Source: Acheta domesticus
Lineage: Eukaryota; Arthropoda; Insecta; Orthoptera; Gryllidae
Assembly: GCA_031308135.1 (NCBI GenBank)
Contig: JAHLJT010004567.1
Coordinates: 37,708,389 to 37,772,388 of the forward strand
Length of the DNA stretch: 64,000 nucleotides
Direction: 5' to 3'
Shown in pieces: positions 1 to 12,375 of this stretch. Under the pieces are notes generated by a model. The model did no database searches. It was given only the letters and a program-made list of their open reading frames with translations, and had not been told where the DNA came from. How positions within the stretch are numbered: position 1 is the stretch's first letter; each line of letters begins with the position of its first letter. Both the position numbers and the translations under genes were made by a program.

Positions 1-1512
1 CCAACTATTCGGACTCTCCATATACTCTTGCCAGCTACCATCTATCGCCGACCGAACTACATTTTTTTTGTCATTTTCTTAAATTTTCGGTTTCCTTATA
101 GTAGAACGGAAATATTATTTTAACAATATGAAAAAACAGTAAAACGTCCCGCTAAATGGCAATTTTCTTCGAAAAAATTGGGAGCCATTTTCAAGAAAAT
201 GGGTTTAAGCGCAACTGTAAATAACCAAATATGAGGCTATTTTTCTCAGAAACTTTTTGAGCTTTCGATAAACTTCATCAAACATCATTTGAAGCACATT
301 AACTCACAAATACAACAGCGTTTACAAATAGCTGAAAATGTGCATATTAACGGTATGAGCGATTTTCAAAAAAATTATATCTGTGTAATTTTACAAAAAA
401 CAGAAACTATCCCAAAATAACTTTACGTCGTATTAAAGTCCAATTAGAAACATCCGCTCGAAAAGTTTGAAGAAAAAATTTGAAGTCATTTTTGAGATGA
501 CGTTTGAGCGTTTCTAAAAATTCGGAATTTTGAGGTAGTTTTCACAAAAAACGGCTGAATTCTCGAGAAACTTACTTGACATTATATTTAAAGCACATGT
601 ATTCGTAAGTATAATAATGTGAACAAGTCGACGTTACTATAAATTTTTTCACATTTTTCCTTTAAACTTTTGGTAACGATAGTGCCTAATGTACTCTATG
701 AGATGGTATAAACGCCATATTGCTATATTCTTTTGTTTTTTTTCGAAAATTACAAAAATGCAATTTTTTTGACTTGTCTCTTACATCATTAATATTTACC
801 ATTAGCGGAATTTTGCTTACATTATTATATTTGTAAGTGCATGTACTTTAAATAATGTCACATAAAGTTTCTCGAAAAAATCAAGTTTTCTGTGAAAGGT
901 TGCTCAAAATTCCGTATTTTCAGAAACGCTCAAACGCCATTTTCTCAAAAACGGCTCCAAATGTTTTCTGTAAACTTTTCGAACTGATGGTGCTAATTGG
1001 ACTCTTTAATATGACGCAAAGTTGTTTTTGAGGCATTTTTTTGTTTCTTTTTCAAAATTACACAAATGTAATTTTTTGAAAGATCTCTTACACCGTTAAT
1101 ACGCGCCTTTCCAGCAATTTGTGAACACATTTGTATATGCGAGTTAAATAGTTTCAAACGACTTCTAATGAAGTTTTTCGTAAACTCAAAAATTTTCTGT
1201 TGAAACGAGTTTGAAATTTCGCATTTACAGTAGCGCGTAAACGCCATTTTCTTAAAAACAGCACTAAATTTTTGAAAGAAAATTGCCTTTAGGACGAAGT
1301 TCTTTAATATTCTTAAAATAATATTTCCATTCTAGTATTAGGAAAACGAAAAATTTAAAAAAAAACAATTTAAAAAAGTGTACTGTAGATGGCGATAGAT
1401 GGCACTGGCAAGAGTGTGTGGCAAGTCCGAATAGCTAGATGAGACCAAAGGATATAGAAAACTAATACGGGAATGTCTGTACCATTCTGTAGCACCACTA
1501 GTTTGTTACTTC
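1..1512. repeat. RepA foldback copy (left edge cut by window)
   Basis: The first ~620 bases read in RepA forward sense (from the tattcgg / ccatctatcgcc end inward). From ~640 to 1512 the same family reads in reverse and ends in the motif ccattctgtagcaccactag. The two halves therefore form a large inverted repeat. The copy at 62838-64000 has the same arrangement and is nearly identical. Short ORFs here are not coding. Confidence 0.8.
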
Positions 1513-1719
1513 TAGTAATTCAAGATTAACATTTAATACTTTCATGAGTTAAAAGTTATTATTACTCTTGATGTTCTGCAGCAAGTGGTTGTTGGTATCA
1601 GTGGCTTGGTATTGTTTTGCTTTCTCGCCTTAGGAAGCTACTTCTTAAGAGAGGAAAGTTATGTAATACTGCGGGAAATTAGTGGTGCTAAAACAGCACG
1701 TACTTTCTCGCCCGCATTT

Positions 1720-4005
1720 TCACGCAAAATTACACAAAAAGTATTCAAATTTTCGAAAAATTGAACATGGCCTTATTTCAAAATATATATTAAGGAACAG
1801 ATTTTACTGAGGGAAATAATTTATTTTCTTTAATATTTTATTTGTAGAAAGACTTCGAAAAAAAATCGAGCATTTGTAATTTTGCAAAACTCAGGATTTT
1901 CTCCGAACATGAGATATATCCATTCTCTTAAATGTCCTTCACACTATCCAAAAACAAAATTTAATCAAAATCGATGAAGCCATTTTTTTGAAAATTTGGG
2001 AAATGTCCCAAGGGCTTCATGTAGAGTACTACCCCAAAATTAAAAAGGTTTCAAAGGGGCCGCGACCATTCAGCCATATCGATTGGGGAATATGAATTTT
2101 GGAGAAAATTCGGCTGAAACGGTTTAGCCGCTAGCGTTAAAAAATAGCTATCTTCAAATTTGTGGTTATGCAATTTTGCCTTGCAAACATTTTTGAACTT
2201 ACGCAATTTTCGAAAAATTAGATTTTTTTCAAAAATGACACTGGAGCCATTCTTTTAAGTGTCTTTTACACTATCCGAGGACAATGTTTAACAAAAAATG
2301 TTGAACCATTTTTTGAGGCATTTTTTACAATTTTTTTGGTTTCAATGTAAAATACCCAAAATAATTAAAATATCAATTCAGAGGGCTCGAGGTCATTTAA
2401 ATGGATCGAGGAATAATCAATTTTGGAGAAATCGACTGAACGGTTTTGGCAACATTGACCACAAGACGAACAGACAAAAGGACGGACAGACGGGACAAAC
2501 GTTTTGCAGTCAGCCCAATTTGTCGGTATCATGGGCCACAAACATGGATTCTGGCTACACCACGTGTTAGAGGAAGTAATTACTGGATACAGCAATATGG
2601 TTTAACCACGATTTCTTTACCGGGGCCCGGCATTAAGAGGTTTTTGATGTCAAAAAAATCCCCTGTTTTCCGGTGCTCTAATTCAATATTTCTCTTTTTT
2701 AACAAAGCAAGGCTAAAAAGTTAGAAACAAGCATTGTGTGACGCAACACGTAGTGCACGCGCGTGCTATTGACGGGAACTGGGCCTCCGGACTTGACGGC
2801 CGACTGCGGACTCCGACGCCCACGACGAAATTCAAACAAACCTTATCTAGGATCCTGGGCAATGCTGTTATCTCACTCGGAGAAAAGTAATAGTTAGAGA
2901 ACTGATTTTCATGTAAATACATATTTTATAGGAGCAGGATACCTGTGATCAATTAAATTTGATAGTTTATAAGACATTCTGAACGAATTAGAACACTTTT
3001 TCTTTTACATATTTTTACTAAGGTGACAAGAACGTTACTAAGGTGAAGTATTACTAGCCGGGACAGTCCCTTTTTTTGAGTCCCTGTCACGTATTTTTTG
3101 AAAGGAAACGGCACTCCAAAGCGTCCCGTTTTTGTGATAATGACTCATCGGCATCAGGTGCCGTCAACAATTTATCATGAAGTATTTCGTTGGGTTTGCA
3201 TTAGTTAATGAATAAAAGTGCAAATGAAACAAAGTGAATTCCAAGAAATGTCATGTAAGGTACTTCCAAAGTTAAAATATCGGTTTCAATTCAAGGGGTC
3301 GCGACATCAGCCAGATCAATTGGAATATCAATTTTGGAGAAAATCGGTTGAATGGTTTAGCCGCTAGCGTTGTTCACAGACGGATGGACAGACGGACGGA
3401 CAAACGGACGGGTAGACGGACTGACGTTTTGACGTCATTCAATTTTTGGGTATCAAAACAAAGATCCTGGCTACAGCATGTGTTAGAGGACTTTTTTCTT
3501 CTAAATTTAGCATCTGGATTTATCCACTCTTTCGTTGCCATGGCCCAGTAATCGTTTTTTCTGCCGAAAATCCCCGTTTTTTTCACGCAGCTTTACATAA
3601 CTTCCTCTTCTTCAGAAATTCCTTTTTAAGCGCGAGAAAATAAAATTGGTGCCGTTTTTGAGAAAATTTTGAAAATGTTCGGGGTGCTTCATGTAAAGTA
3701 CCTCCAAATTTTAAACAATGGTTTTCAGAATCTCAATGTTTCGACTCGTACCAGATAGACAGAGGTGTCTTCAATTTGGAGAAAATCCTACGCATGGTTT
3801 AGGTGCTAGTGGTATTCACACCCGGACAGACATACGGACGTTTTGAAAAGAACCACTTTTTCGGTATCGGGGGACTCAAAACGTGTATATCCATTGAAAT
3901 CTCGAAGTCGATTTTCCACAGTATTACATAACTTTCCAGATACTACCCAGATATGTTGCTCTGTATATACGTATGTATACAGGAAAGTAAATTTGCTAGC
4001 CTTAA
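1720..4005 (+). repeat. RepA right-half segments, tandem, diverged
   Basis: Several partial RepA copies lie head to tail (about 1740-2160, 2169-2650, 3240-3640, 3640-4000). Each has the order: aaaattt near a ggcttcatgtaaagta motif, then gctagcgtt, then a run of gacggacagacgg units, then ggtatc, then acgtgttagagg. The stretch 2700-3060 between them shows no gene; it holds a short GC-rich patch at 2750-2830. Confidence 0.7.
3060..3225 (+). repeat. RepF copy 1 (inverted relative to copy 2)
   Basis: This segment, with its gggacagtccc and gagtccctgtc motifs, matches the reverse complement of 6800-6985, including the cgtcccgttttt and gtttgcattagtt parts. It is a short dispersed repeat of unknown class. 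Confidence 0.6.
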
Positions 4006-4024
4006 GGGAATATCAAATTGGAAT

Positions 4025-4200
4025 CCACAATGACATTCTGCGTCGTGCTCGCGAATTTCTGTGAATTACGTCTCATTGTTGTGACATGATTTAGCTGTAT
4101 GAAAAGGAGTTATAAATGTCAAATTTGTGTTGATAAGTGCTTGAAAATATTTAATTTTCTCACCAAATGTTCTACCATTTGTAATGAGTTTTACAAAACA
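4025..4200 (+). repeat. RepB copy (partial)
   Basis: It shares ctcgcgaatttctgtgaatta, ctgtatgaaaaggagtt and accatttgtaatgag with 49000-49450 (same strand) and 8460-8950 (opposite strand). No coding potential was seen. Confidence 0.65.
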
Positions 4201-4259
4201 ATGACCGACAATGAGATGTGTTAATTTGGAGAGAAATTGTGGTAAAAATAGTACTAGGA

Positions 4260-4565
4260 AAACCCGGCAGACGTTCTGCCCCTCATCTCTTTCTTTCCCC
4301 TCCCATCACCCTCTCACTGTCTCTCCATCCCTCCCTCCCTCACCCTGTCCCTGTCTGTCTCTGCCGTTCCCCGTCCTTCTCTTTCACATTTAATTGCAGA
4401 TTTTTCACATCTCTGAGCAGATGAGGTAATATCGGAAGTGCGGGACCTGCAAAAACGTAATAGAATGTTCAAGAAGGTTTCATCCTGTAGATTACGACGT
4501 GAGAAACGTTTCTTTGAGGCATTTTGAGATCGGTCCAACGATGTCAGAGTTTTGCTCCTATGTAT
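4260..4565 (+). repeat. RepC copy with CT-rich leader
   Basis: A pyrimidine-rich stretch (4288-4390) is followed by a body with ctgagcagatgaggtaat and gtaatagaatgttcaaga. The same order occurs in reverse at 52310-52560. Body-only copies lie at 5935-6085 and 25550-25735. It is probably a SINE-like or Helitron-derived dispersed repeat. Confidence 0.6.
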
Positions 4566-4619
4566 ACACCAACATCCAGTTAGGCGAGAAAGTATGTGCT
4601 GTTTTGGCAACAATAGTTA

Positions 4620-5700
4620 CTTTCTCGTATACGTGCGTATGCACGGAGTAGTATACATAGTTTAGAGAAGTTATGTAATGCGAAAAACCGATTTCCAGAT
4701 TTCAATGGAATGATACCGAAAAAGATTTTTTTCAAAACGTCCGTCCATCTGCCCATCCGTCAATCTGTGCGTCTGTCCGTCTGTGAACACCACTAGCGCC
4801 TAAATCATACGTACGATTTCTTCCAAAATGGATATTCCCCCGGTCGATCTGGCTCGACTTGTGCTGCGATTGTGAAAAACTTTCTTTAAAATTTGGGGGT
4901 ACAGTACATGAAGCCCCCTGCACATTTCCAAACTTTTTTCAAACGCGGCTTGAAATTTATTCTTTAAATTTCGTGTAAGATTAGAGTAAAATACGCTTAT
5001 GAAGGACGCATACATCATCTTTTCAAGGTTAACTCTGAATTTGCGAAAATTGCAAAAGTTTGAATTTTTTGTTACAATTGCAATTGTCTTCTTACAACCA
5101 CAAAATTGAAGATAGAAATTGTTTCTTCAAATTAAACTTGTCTATAATTATGCCTTTCATTAAGGTCATGTACATTTTTAAATAATTTCGTATTTTCGCG
5201 CAATATTGCTTGCAATTTTAAAAGATAACAAAAACAAGATGTTGTGGTAGGGATAGTGCCAAAGGTACTCTATGAGATGACATAAACGCCATAAAAATTA
5301 CAAAAATTTATTTTTTGACTAGCGTCTGACGTCGTTAATATATACATTAGCGGCGATTTGTTCACGTCATTTTATTTAAGAGTTAATATGCTGTAAATAT
5401 CAAATTTCTCGACAATTCTGAAGTTTTCTATGAAAACGAGCTCAAAATTCCGCAATTTTAGGAACGCTCAAACGTCAATTCCTTTAAAATGGTTCCAAAT
5501 TTTTCTTTAAACGTTTCTTACAGATAGTGCCAATTGCTGTATTTAATATGACCTAAAATTACTTTTTCTTTATTCTTTGTTTTTTTCAAAAATTACACAA
5601 ATGTAATTTTTTTGAAATATCTCACATGCCTTTAATACGCACATTTCCAGCAATTTGTATACACTAGCGTACTCGTGCGAATACTCTCACATGCTATACC
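4620..5700 (-). repeat. RepA copy, reverse
   Basis: It begins with the terminal palindrome (actttctcgtatacgtgcg ... gtatac) and then cgtccgtctgtgaacaccac, and continues through several aacggctcc-type monomer boundaries. Its far end is missing at ~5690. The ORFs on the minus strand at 4732-5018 are translations of this repeat. Confidence 0.75.
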
Positions 5701-5934
5701 CCACCCTCTTTCTTATTTTTCCATGTCCATATTGATCCTGTAATAATTTTTTTCTCAAGACTCTCTTATCCTCCGTCACTTTTTCTATATTTCACCTTGT
5801 AATTGATAACAATATAATACACTCTTTTCGATACAAACTATTCGTATTTAACTTTATTATCGAGTAAAGAGGTACACTCGTGTAATTCAATCGCATAGAA
5901 TATCAAGTAATTAGTAATTTCGCATACAGTTGTG

Positions 5935-6085
5935 GATTCCACAGGCTCTGAACAGATGGGGTAAATTCGAGAAGCGTCGAACCAGCAAGAATGTAATAGA
6001 ATTGTCAAGAAGATCTCATCCTGTAGATTACGGTGTAAGGAACGTTTTCTGAGGCCTTTGGCCTCAACATTTTAGTTTTTAAGCC
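5935..6085 (+). repeat. RepC copy
   Basis: It contains gtaatagaattgtcaagaag and cctgtagattacggtgt, matching 4440-4505. It continues into the gttttTaagcccctaga / ttatttaacgatat block that is also present in reverse at 25550 and 52320. Confidence 0.6.
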
Positions 6086-6349
6086 CCTAGAAAGCTATTT
6101 TAGGAATTATTTAACGATATAGGTTTTAAAAAAATCCTGACGTGCGTTACGGGTTGCATTCTACATGATTATTTAGATGCATTTTGCAAACAAATCCTTC
6201 ATATTTGTAAAGTCAAAGTGCAATTCGCCACGTCTCCATGAAATTCTCTTTCTATACTGACCTCATTTATAAATATTGGTTGCGTGTGAGAGCCGGAAAG
6301 GGAAGGTATACTACTGAAATAAAACAGGAGACGATTATTGCGTTTGGGA

Positions 6350-6720
6350 GTAGAAGCTTTTCAAATAACTTCCAATAAATGTTTTCGAAAACTTAATAGT
6401 TTTCTGTGAAAAATGTTTCAAATTTCTCATTTATAAAAACGCTTAAACGCCAGTTTCGGAAAAACGACTCCACATTTTTCAAAGAAAATGTTCATAAGGA
6501 CGATTCTATTCTCAAAGTATTTTTTTTTCGTTTCTGCCACTAAGAAACCGAAAAATTGAGCAAATATGAAAAGAAATGTTTGGGCCGCGATATGTAGCGC
6601 CCGGGAAGAGGATGGGGCACGACCGAAAAGTTAGACCTGGCCAAACATTTGGAAACTAACTAGTACGAGAAAGTCTGTGCCATTCTGTAGCTCCAATAAC
6701 TCCTTCCTAGAACCACCCCT
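6350..6720 (-). repeat. RepA copy, reverse, terminal part
   Basis: This is the outer monomer, followed by the family's end: gaaaccgaaaaat, ... gtacgagaaagtctgtgcc and attctgtag. It is a truncated copy. Confidence 0.65.
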
Positions 6721-6799
6721 GAATCTCTCCCTTCTTGATTTCAACAGTCTGTGAAACACTCCTATAACATGGTACCGGTACATGAGAGCGTGTGTTTAT

Positions 6800-6985
6800 T
6801 CACGCTTACTTTTATATAAACTAATACAAACCCAAGGGAATACGTTATTATAAATTTATGTTAACGGTACTTTATGCCAATTGGTAATCGTCACAAAAAC
6901 AAGACATTTAGGTGTCCCGTTTTCCTTAAAAAAATACGGGACAGGGACTCAAAAAAGGGACTGTCTCGGCATAAATGGGACGTCA
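6800..6985 (-). repeat. RepF copy 2
   Basis: Reverse-complement partner of 3060-3225. It contains actaatacaaaccc, cgtcacaaaaac and acgggacagggactc. Confidence 0.6.
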
Positions 6986-7089
6986 CCTTTACGTTTAAAC
7001 TAGTTCTACTACAAAAACACGTACTTTCCGGCGATATTGGAAACAGCTACTGTGACGATACCGAATATTTATTATTTATATAAAGGAAT

Positions 7090-8460
7090 TTCCTTCTGAA
7101 ATGTGCGTCGCAGAATACCAGCTCGTGCATGTCTGTGTCGCGCCACGGCGGTGGCCGAAGAGGGCTTTGTTTTAGCAGACGCTCCCTTTCAGGTCAACGT
7201 CACCTGGGAACTTCAAGGAACTCAGCGACTGAGTGGCGCGACGGCCACCCAGGAACTCTATTTACATCCAGTGCAAGCGAGAGCACCGACTATGGAAATT
7301 TCCACTCAAATTACTTGTAAAACGTTCTGGGTGAGTGGAGGTGAATTTCGTACGACGCAGGGACCTTCGGCCAATCGCACAACCCCTCGCAAAATTTTGG
7401 AGAACCTTCTAGAACTTTTGGGCGACTGGAGAGGAGGAGAGAGGCCTGGTGCGAGCTCGCGAGTGCCCGCTAGCTTCAAATGGGTAAGGAGTGCACGCCG
7501 TGAGCAGAAGGAGCGGTTGCTCGCAAAGTTCTGCTTTATAGTTTGATGTTAGTAGAGTGTGTCTTGTTATTCTTCGAATACTCTGCTATATGCCGATGCA
7601 ACTTATTGCGTTATAAAAATTCTCCCGGCCTGATCGCACTTAGTACGACGTGTGGCAAATTCATCCACACCAGTTCGCGTGGCAGTATTGCACGCATATT
7701 TTAATTACGTATCGTGATTTTAATTCTATCGGGAAGATAATAAACCGATTAGTATCTCGCGATCCGAGCACCTGTCTACTGAGCTGAGCTGAGCTGTCAT
7801 GACCTTCTTGCGTCATGCCTGACGGGAGTGGAAGGAGACAACCCACTGCATCTTGCCACAAAGGGAGTCAGCCCAACCCCCGACCGACGGACGCCTGATG
7901 CGCCCCTTCGCAGGTGAGAGAGGACATTGACCGGAGAAAGTGGATTCTGTACTGCTGGAGGCGTGTTCGCCCGCAACTGAATGGTGACGTTAGTGGAGGG
8001 CCGGGCAACGGCCTCCGCACTGGCCCTCAGACACCTTTAATTAAAAGACTCTTGCTTGATAAAAAGGAAATTGGAATAATTCTCAAAGAAAACATTTGGC
8101 CGCGCATTGGCTTCTTTGAAGTGATGTTTAAATTCAATTTTTTGTGTAATCTTAACTTTAAAGATTTTATTGTGTTGATTTTTTCTTGTATTAGAATTAA
8201 GGATTAGGGGAGGAAAATAATTCGCTGAGCTCACGCGCAGGGTTTACCATATTTTTTCATAGTTGTTATTTCTTTCTTTTATTAAATTTTATGTTATTTT
8301 AGAACAATTTCTTTTCATTTTGTAAAGTAGCAGCGTCTATCCACCAGCCCCATTTCAGGTTCTCACCGCTACCTGAGCTAGCCGGCACCTTGACTCAGGT
8401 AAGAGGAGGGAAATCTAAGTCGCAACAGGCTATACCCACGTGCGGTCACAGACACCGGCG
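7090..8460 (+). other. GC-richer island, possible transcription start region with splice sites
   Basis: This stretch stands out from its AT-rich surroundings. In plus sense it has a TATA-like tataaaaat at 7612-7620, with a possible start near 7642. There is a strong 5' splice site (cag|gtgagag) at 7913/7914. A 40-base segment (8359-8398) is bounded by a 3' splice site (atttcag) and a strong donor (cag|gtaagag). A heat-shock-element-like inverted pair (ttctagaac) lies at 7407-7415. The 147-codon ORF at 7103-7546 sits upstream of the TATA-like box and resembles no family I know. The region may be the first exons of an unseen plus-strand transcript or an LTR of a retroelement. I saw no paired LTR. 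Confidence 0.35.
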
Positions 8461-8950
8461 TCGCACTGCATAGTATTGAAATATTGCACTTTCTGCGCTA
8501 TTAATATCTTACCTATTATTTGAAAACGTTCAATTCAACAAGAAGCGAACAACTCACTGTTTCCAACACAGGGTTGTCAGAACTATGTGAATTCTACAAC
8601 TGCACAAAAGTATAATACAAATGTTTTGTAAACATGTATTGGAAAAAGAAGCGTGATAACCCGGACAGTATAGAAATGCTTTGCATAGGGCCATGAGTAG
8701 AGAAGAGTATTCTAAAACCATGCAAAAATACTGTACCCACTACAAATGGAACAGCATTTGGTGCGAAAACTAAATATTTTCATGTAAATATCAACATAAA
8801 TTCGACAATTATAACTCCTTTTTCATACAGCTACATTCAGGTCACTACAATGACACGTAAGTCACAGAAATTCGCGAGCCCAGAGCGGAATTCCATTGTT
8901 GCATTACCTGCATTGTCAGTATTCTCTGAGAGCAAGTCACTTTATTTCAA
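8460..8950 (-). repeat. RepB copy, reverse, longest
   Basis: It is the reverse complement of 49000-49450, sharing cacagggttgtcagaacta, ttggaaaaagaagc, accatgcaaaaa and aactcctttttcatacagc. No ORF of note was seen. The class is unknown. Confidence 0.7.
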
Positions 8951-9328
8951 ATATTTCAAAATTTTCTTTTTTTTGAAATATTTGAAATAAAATTTGACAT
9001 TTATCATAAATTTGTTTTAAATCAATTGCTCACGTAAATAAATCCAGCTGTAACACATTCTGTAAATGTTACGCAGTTTCCCCTCCGGGGAGACTGTATT
9101 GTACATTGAAATTCTATGTTCCATCAAGACCTGCAAATAATGCAGAACAATAATTCACACTTACCTGAAAATATTCCATCTAAAAATTTATTATCACAAG
9201 ATATGACTATATCAAACTCAAAACATTTTTTCAAAAAAACATTTTTCAAATATCTTTATTTTTCTAAAATAATTATTTTTCTAAATTCATTTTTTTCGTT
9301 TTTTTTGTATTTTTTTATATAAAATTCT

Positions 9329-9422
9329 GGCCCTCAAGAAAATGTGCGCAGATAAATTTCTTTCCCCACACGTCATATACAGTTTTTACTGTTTTTTTGA
9401 CAAATAAATAAATAAATAAAAT
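9329..9422 (+). repeat. RepD 3'-end-like segment with (AAAT)n tail
   Basis: It runs from ggccctcaagaaaatgtgcg to a run of aaataaataaat. Reverse-strand versions occur at 11690-11790 and 18643-18735, and the tail alone at 48752-48775. The simple tail is what LINE or SINE 3' ends often show. Confidence 0.55.
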
Positions 9423-11085
9423 GTTTCTCTTCAATCAACATCATCGAATACCGTCAATGTACCTCAAGCTACTCTCGGATTGATAGAAATGTAAACGGAC
9501 AACCAGCCTCCCTTCATTTACACAGACATTTCATATAATACAACTAGACATCAGCCTCCCTCTACAAGAAACAAATCCAGCCAAACGTCAAAAGTCATTG
9601 CCTCAAGACGTGATACATCAGCTCCAAAGTTCTTCTCTGGAATCAACATTTTCTACTACCATCAATGTTCCTCAAGCTGCTCCCGGATTAGAAGAAATCC
9701 AACCTAATAATCAACTTTCCACAAATTTTTACAGACACTTTATGTAATACAAATAATTCAACCTCCTCTTCAAGAAACAAATTCAGTCAAACGTCAAAAA
9801 CAATGTAAACCAACCTATTCAATTCCAACATACTCCAGATACATCTTGAACGAAACTGCTGATCCTGATAACGAACTCTAACTCTAAAGTGAAAATTCTA
9901 CCGTTTACTGTGATTGGAAAAAATTATCAGCTATTGATACAAGATAAATAAAAAATGTGCAACATGAATGCACCACAAGTCTCGCAAAAATTATATAAAA
10001 ATACAGTTCACAGCTATTAATGACTTAAGGAACCTTTCGCAAATTTATTGAATCAAATTTTCAATTTTATACATATCAAGATCCATCCAAAAAGTGTTTC
10101 CCTATGATGCTTAAAACATTCCTTCTTCAATATCAGAAAATAGACATTATAATGAACTATTTAGGTTACAAAATCCCATAACCAGTGTTAGAAGACTTTA
10201 CGACAATCCAGGAACCCTCTTCCAACGTGTGCTTTAGACCTACAAAACTCCAAAGAAGGTAAAGACATTCTTCATCTGAAAACCTTATTTCATTGCTTGG
10301 TGAAGTATTCAACCAAGAACTCAACGTTTTTCACCCATACAATGTAAAAAACTGTCAACGATTTGATCACTCACAGGCAAACTGTCGTTTAACTCCCAGG
10401 TGTGTCAAATTTAATCAATCGAATCACCACTATTTCTCTCTGCAACAAAACTCAAAATGCACTTCCGATTTGTGTTAACTGTAACCAGAATCACACTGCT
10501 AATTATAGAGGATGCCCTTTTTTAAACAAGCACTAAACAATACAACTTCTAATTTCAATAATACTTCACAAGAGACCATAATAATTTGGAACAATACAAA
10601 TACCACACCCTAAAACCTTCACATCTCACACCACAGACTTTGCCCCACTTCAGAAACTACCTAATGCCTACTCAAATACATATTCCAACACAGCTCGCAA
10701 TTCTCAAAATATTAATAACATTAACACTTCTTCATAAAATATCTCACAATTAATTACCACTTTACACAAGTTGTATCTTCACTAATACCATAAATTTAAC
10801 CAATCATAGAATCACTTCTGAACAAACAAATGTTCTAAGAAAACTAACTACATAACACTGCTCAATTGGAATGCCAATGGAATTAAAAGGCAACATCAAT
10901 TATTTGAACATTTTCTTTATTCCATAACATCAACCCAAATAACATGTATCACCGAAACTCATCTCATCCCCAATGAAAAAAATTTATTTACATGGATATA
11001 AAATATACAGATATGACAGAATTGACAATATATCGGGGCGGCGTAGCTATCATTATTTCTTCTAAATGAATTTTTTGTCCTGTAG
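9423..11085 (+). mobile_element. Jockey-like LINE, degraded 5' half (ORF1 and start of endonuclease)
   Basis: Broken ORF1 remains include, at 10345-10520, a series of CCHC-type knuckles: NCQRFDHSQANC, then PRCVK, then VNCNQNHTANYRGCP. That last form is characteristic of Jockey-type ORF1 nucleic-acid-binding proteins. At 10860-11080, in mixed frames, come NWNANGIK, CITETHLIP and then YRYDRIDN and a VAI-like segment. This is the start of an APE-type endonuclease domain. The frame is repeatedly broken and the reverse transcriptase is missing after ~11085. Between 9430 and 9800 a ~200-base block is duplicated (ctactctcggatt / ctgctcccggatt). The copy is dead and 3' truncated. Confidence 0.75.
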
Positions 11086-11669
11086 TTAGAATTATTCGTA
11101 CCGTATTTTGTCTCAGAATAAATTGCTGATTCTTCTCCACGTTTTCAAGAGAAATGAATGTCTCTTATCGGTCGAGATCACCTTTTCTTTCGCGAAAATT
11201 GCAATATAGGTTTATCTTAGCTGCGGAGGTACACTTTTCCCACGATGTAGGAAGCAGTGGCATGGAGACATTTATCCCAAGATCTTTGTCATCTATATTC
11301 ATTTCTCGCTATCTTACAGATTAACGCAACCTTAAAATTAGTATCATCCTTGTCTGATCTGCCGACACATAAGAAAAAGTTAAAAGAAGCCAACAGACAA
11401 AATAAATTAGGCAAATTAGTCTCATTTTAGGTTTTGAAAGTAAATTAGGCTTGTATAGGCATTAATGCTGAAATAGGCTCTTTTAGGCGCTATAAAATTG
11501 ACGGGTTTTAATTGAAATAAATTAAAATTTATATATATTACTTCATTTAGTACAAGGTACCCAGGAAAAAAGTAGATTTTCACTTAAATATCCGTGGTCT
11601 CCATATGATATAGTAAATGATAAATGAAAAAGTGTGGAAATTGATAAACCATCAAAGTTTCCTATACTG
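11086..11669. other. Intergenic, nothing recognised
   Basis: AT-rich DNA without a convincing ORF, TIR or RNA gene. Confidence 0.5.
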
Positions 11670-12370
11670 AATGGGACATATTTTTTATTTATTTATTTTG
11701 TTAAAAAAACAGAAAAACGCTGTATATGACGTATGGGGAAAGAGATTATCTGCGCCCTTTTTCTTGAGGCCCAGAATTTAAAAAAAGCGAAATGAGCAAT
11801 ATTTTTTCTGTAGAAACACGTTTTTATTTTAATATTCTGTTTATTTAAACAACATTCAGTAAATTTGATAATTATGTATTAATTGAAGTTACAGTTTCAT
11901 CATCATGTGGGTTGTTTGAAACGGATTGGTAATTCCAGAATATGGTATCTTTTAAGTCGGTCGAAGCAACATTTGAAAAACTAGAACAAGAATTTAGAAA
12001 AAATTATTATTTTAGAAAAAAAATAGAAACATTTTTGTTCCTGAGTTATAGAAAATCCATTTCAACGGTAAATGAACTGCTGATTTGATTTTTCTGCATT
12101 GCTGACAAAATAGTAACAAACATCAGTTCTACTCCTACAGCAAGCAAAAGGAGTGCTCAACAAAACGTGGCGCACAGTGAAGCTAAATACATTTACGATC
12201 CAGAATCAAATCAAGGGGCCATCTCAGCATTTGCTCAATGGATCAGGAGAAACTGGACAAAAACCTGATCGAGATGGGGGGTCATTGACCCGGAAGCTGA
12301 AGTACATTACTTGTTACAGGCGTATTATTATTTTTTTTAATGTATACAATACAAACGTAAACTAATTCAT
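11670..12370 (+). repeat. RepD/E element, copy 1
   Basis: It opens with the RepD block in reverse sense. It ends with a segment (12130-12335) nearly identical to 18830-19010. In one frame the better-preserved copy reads a protein tail: QHLLNGSGKLDKNL, then VIDPEAEVHYLLQAY and a stop. In copy 1 this frame is disrupted by insertions near 12225-12285. The two copies diverge between these blocks. It is probably a transposon carrying the 3' end of an ORF, family unknown. Confidence 0.55.
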
Positions 12371-12375
12371 TATAA

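Noticed and set aside
7103..7546. 147-codon ORF as a gene
   Set aside because: It has no known family, its composition follows local GC content, and it lies upstream of the TATA-like box and splice sites of the island.
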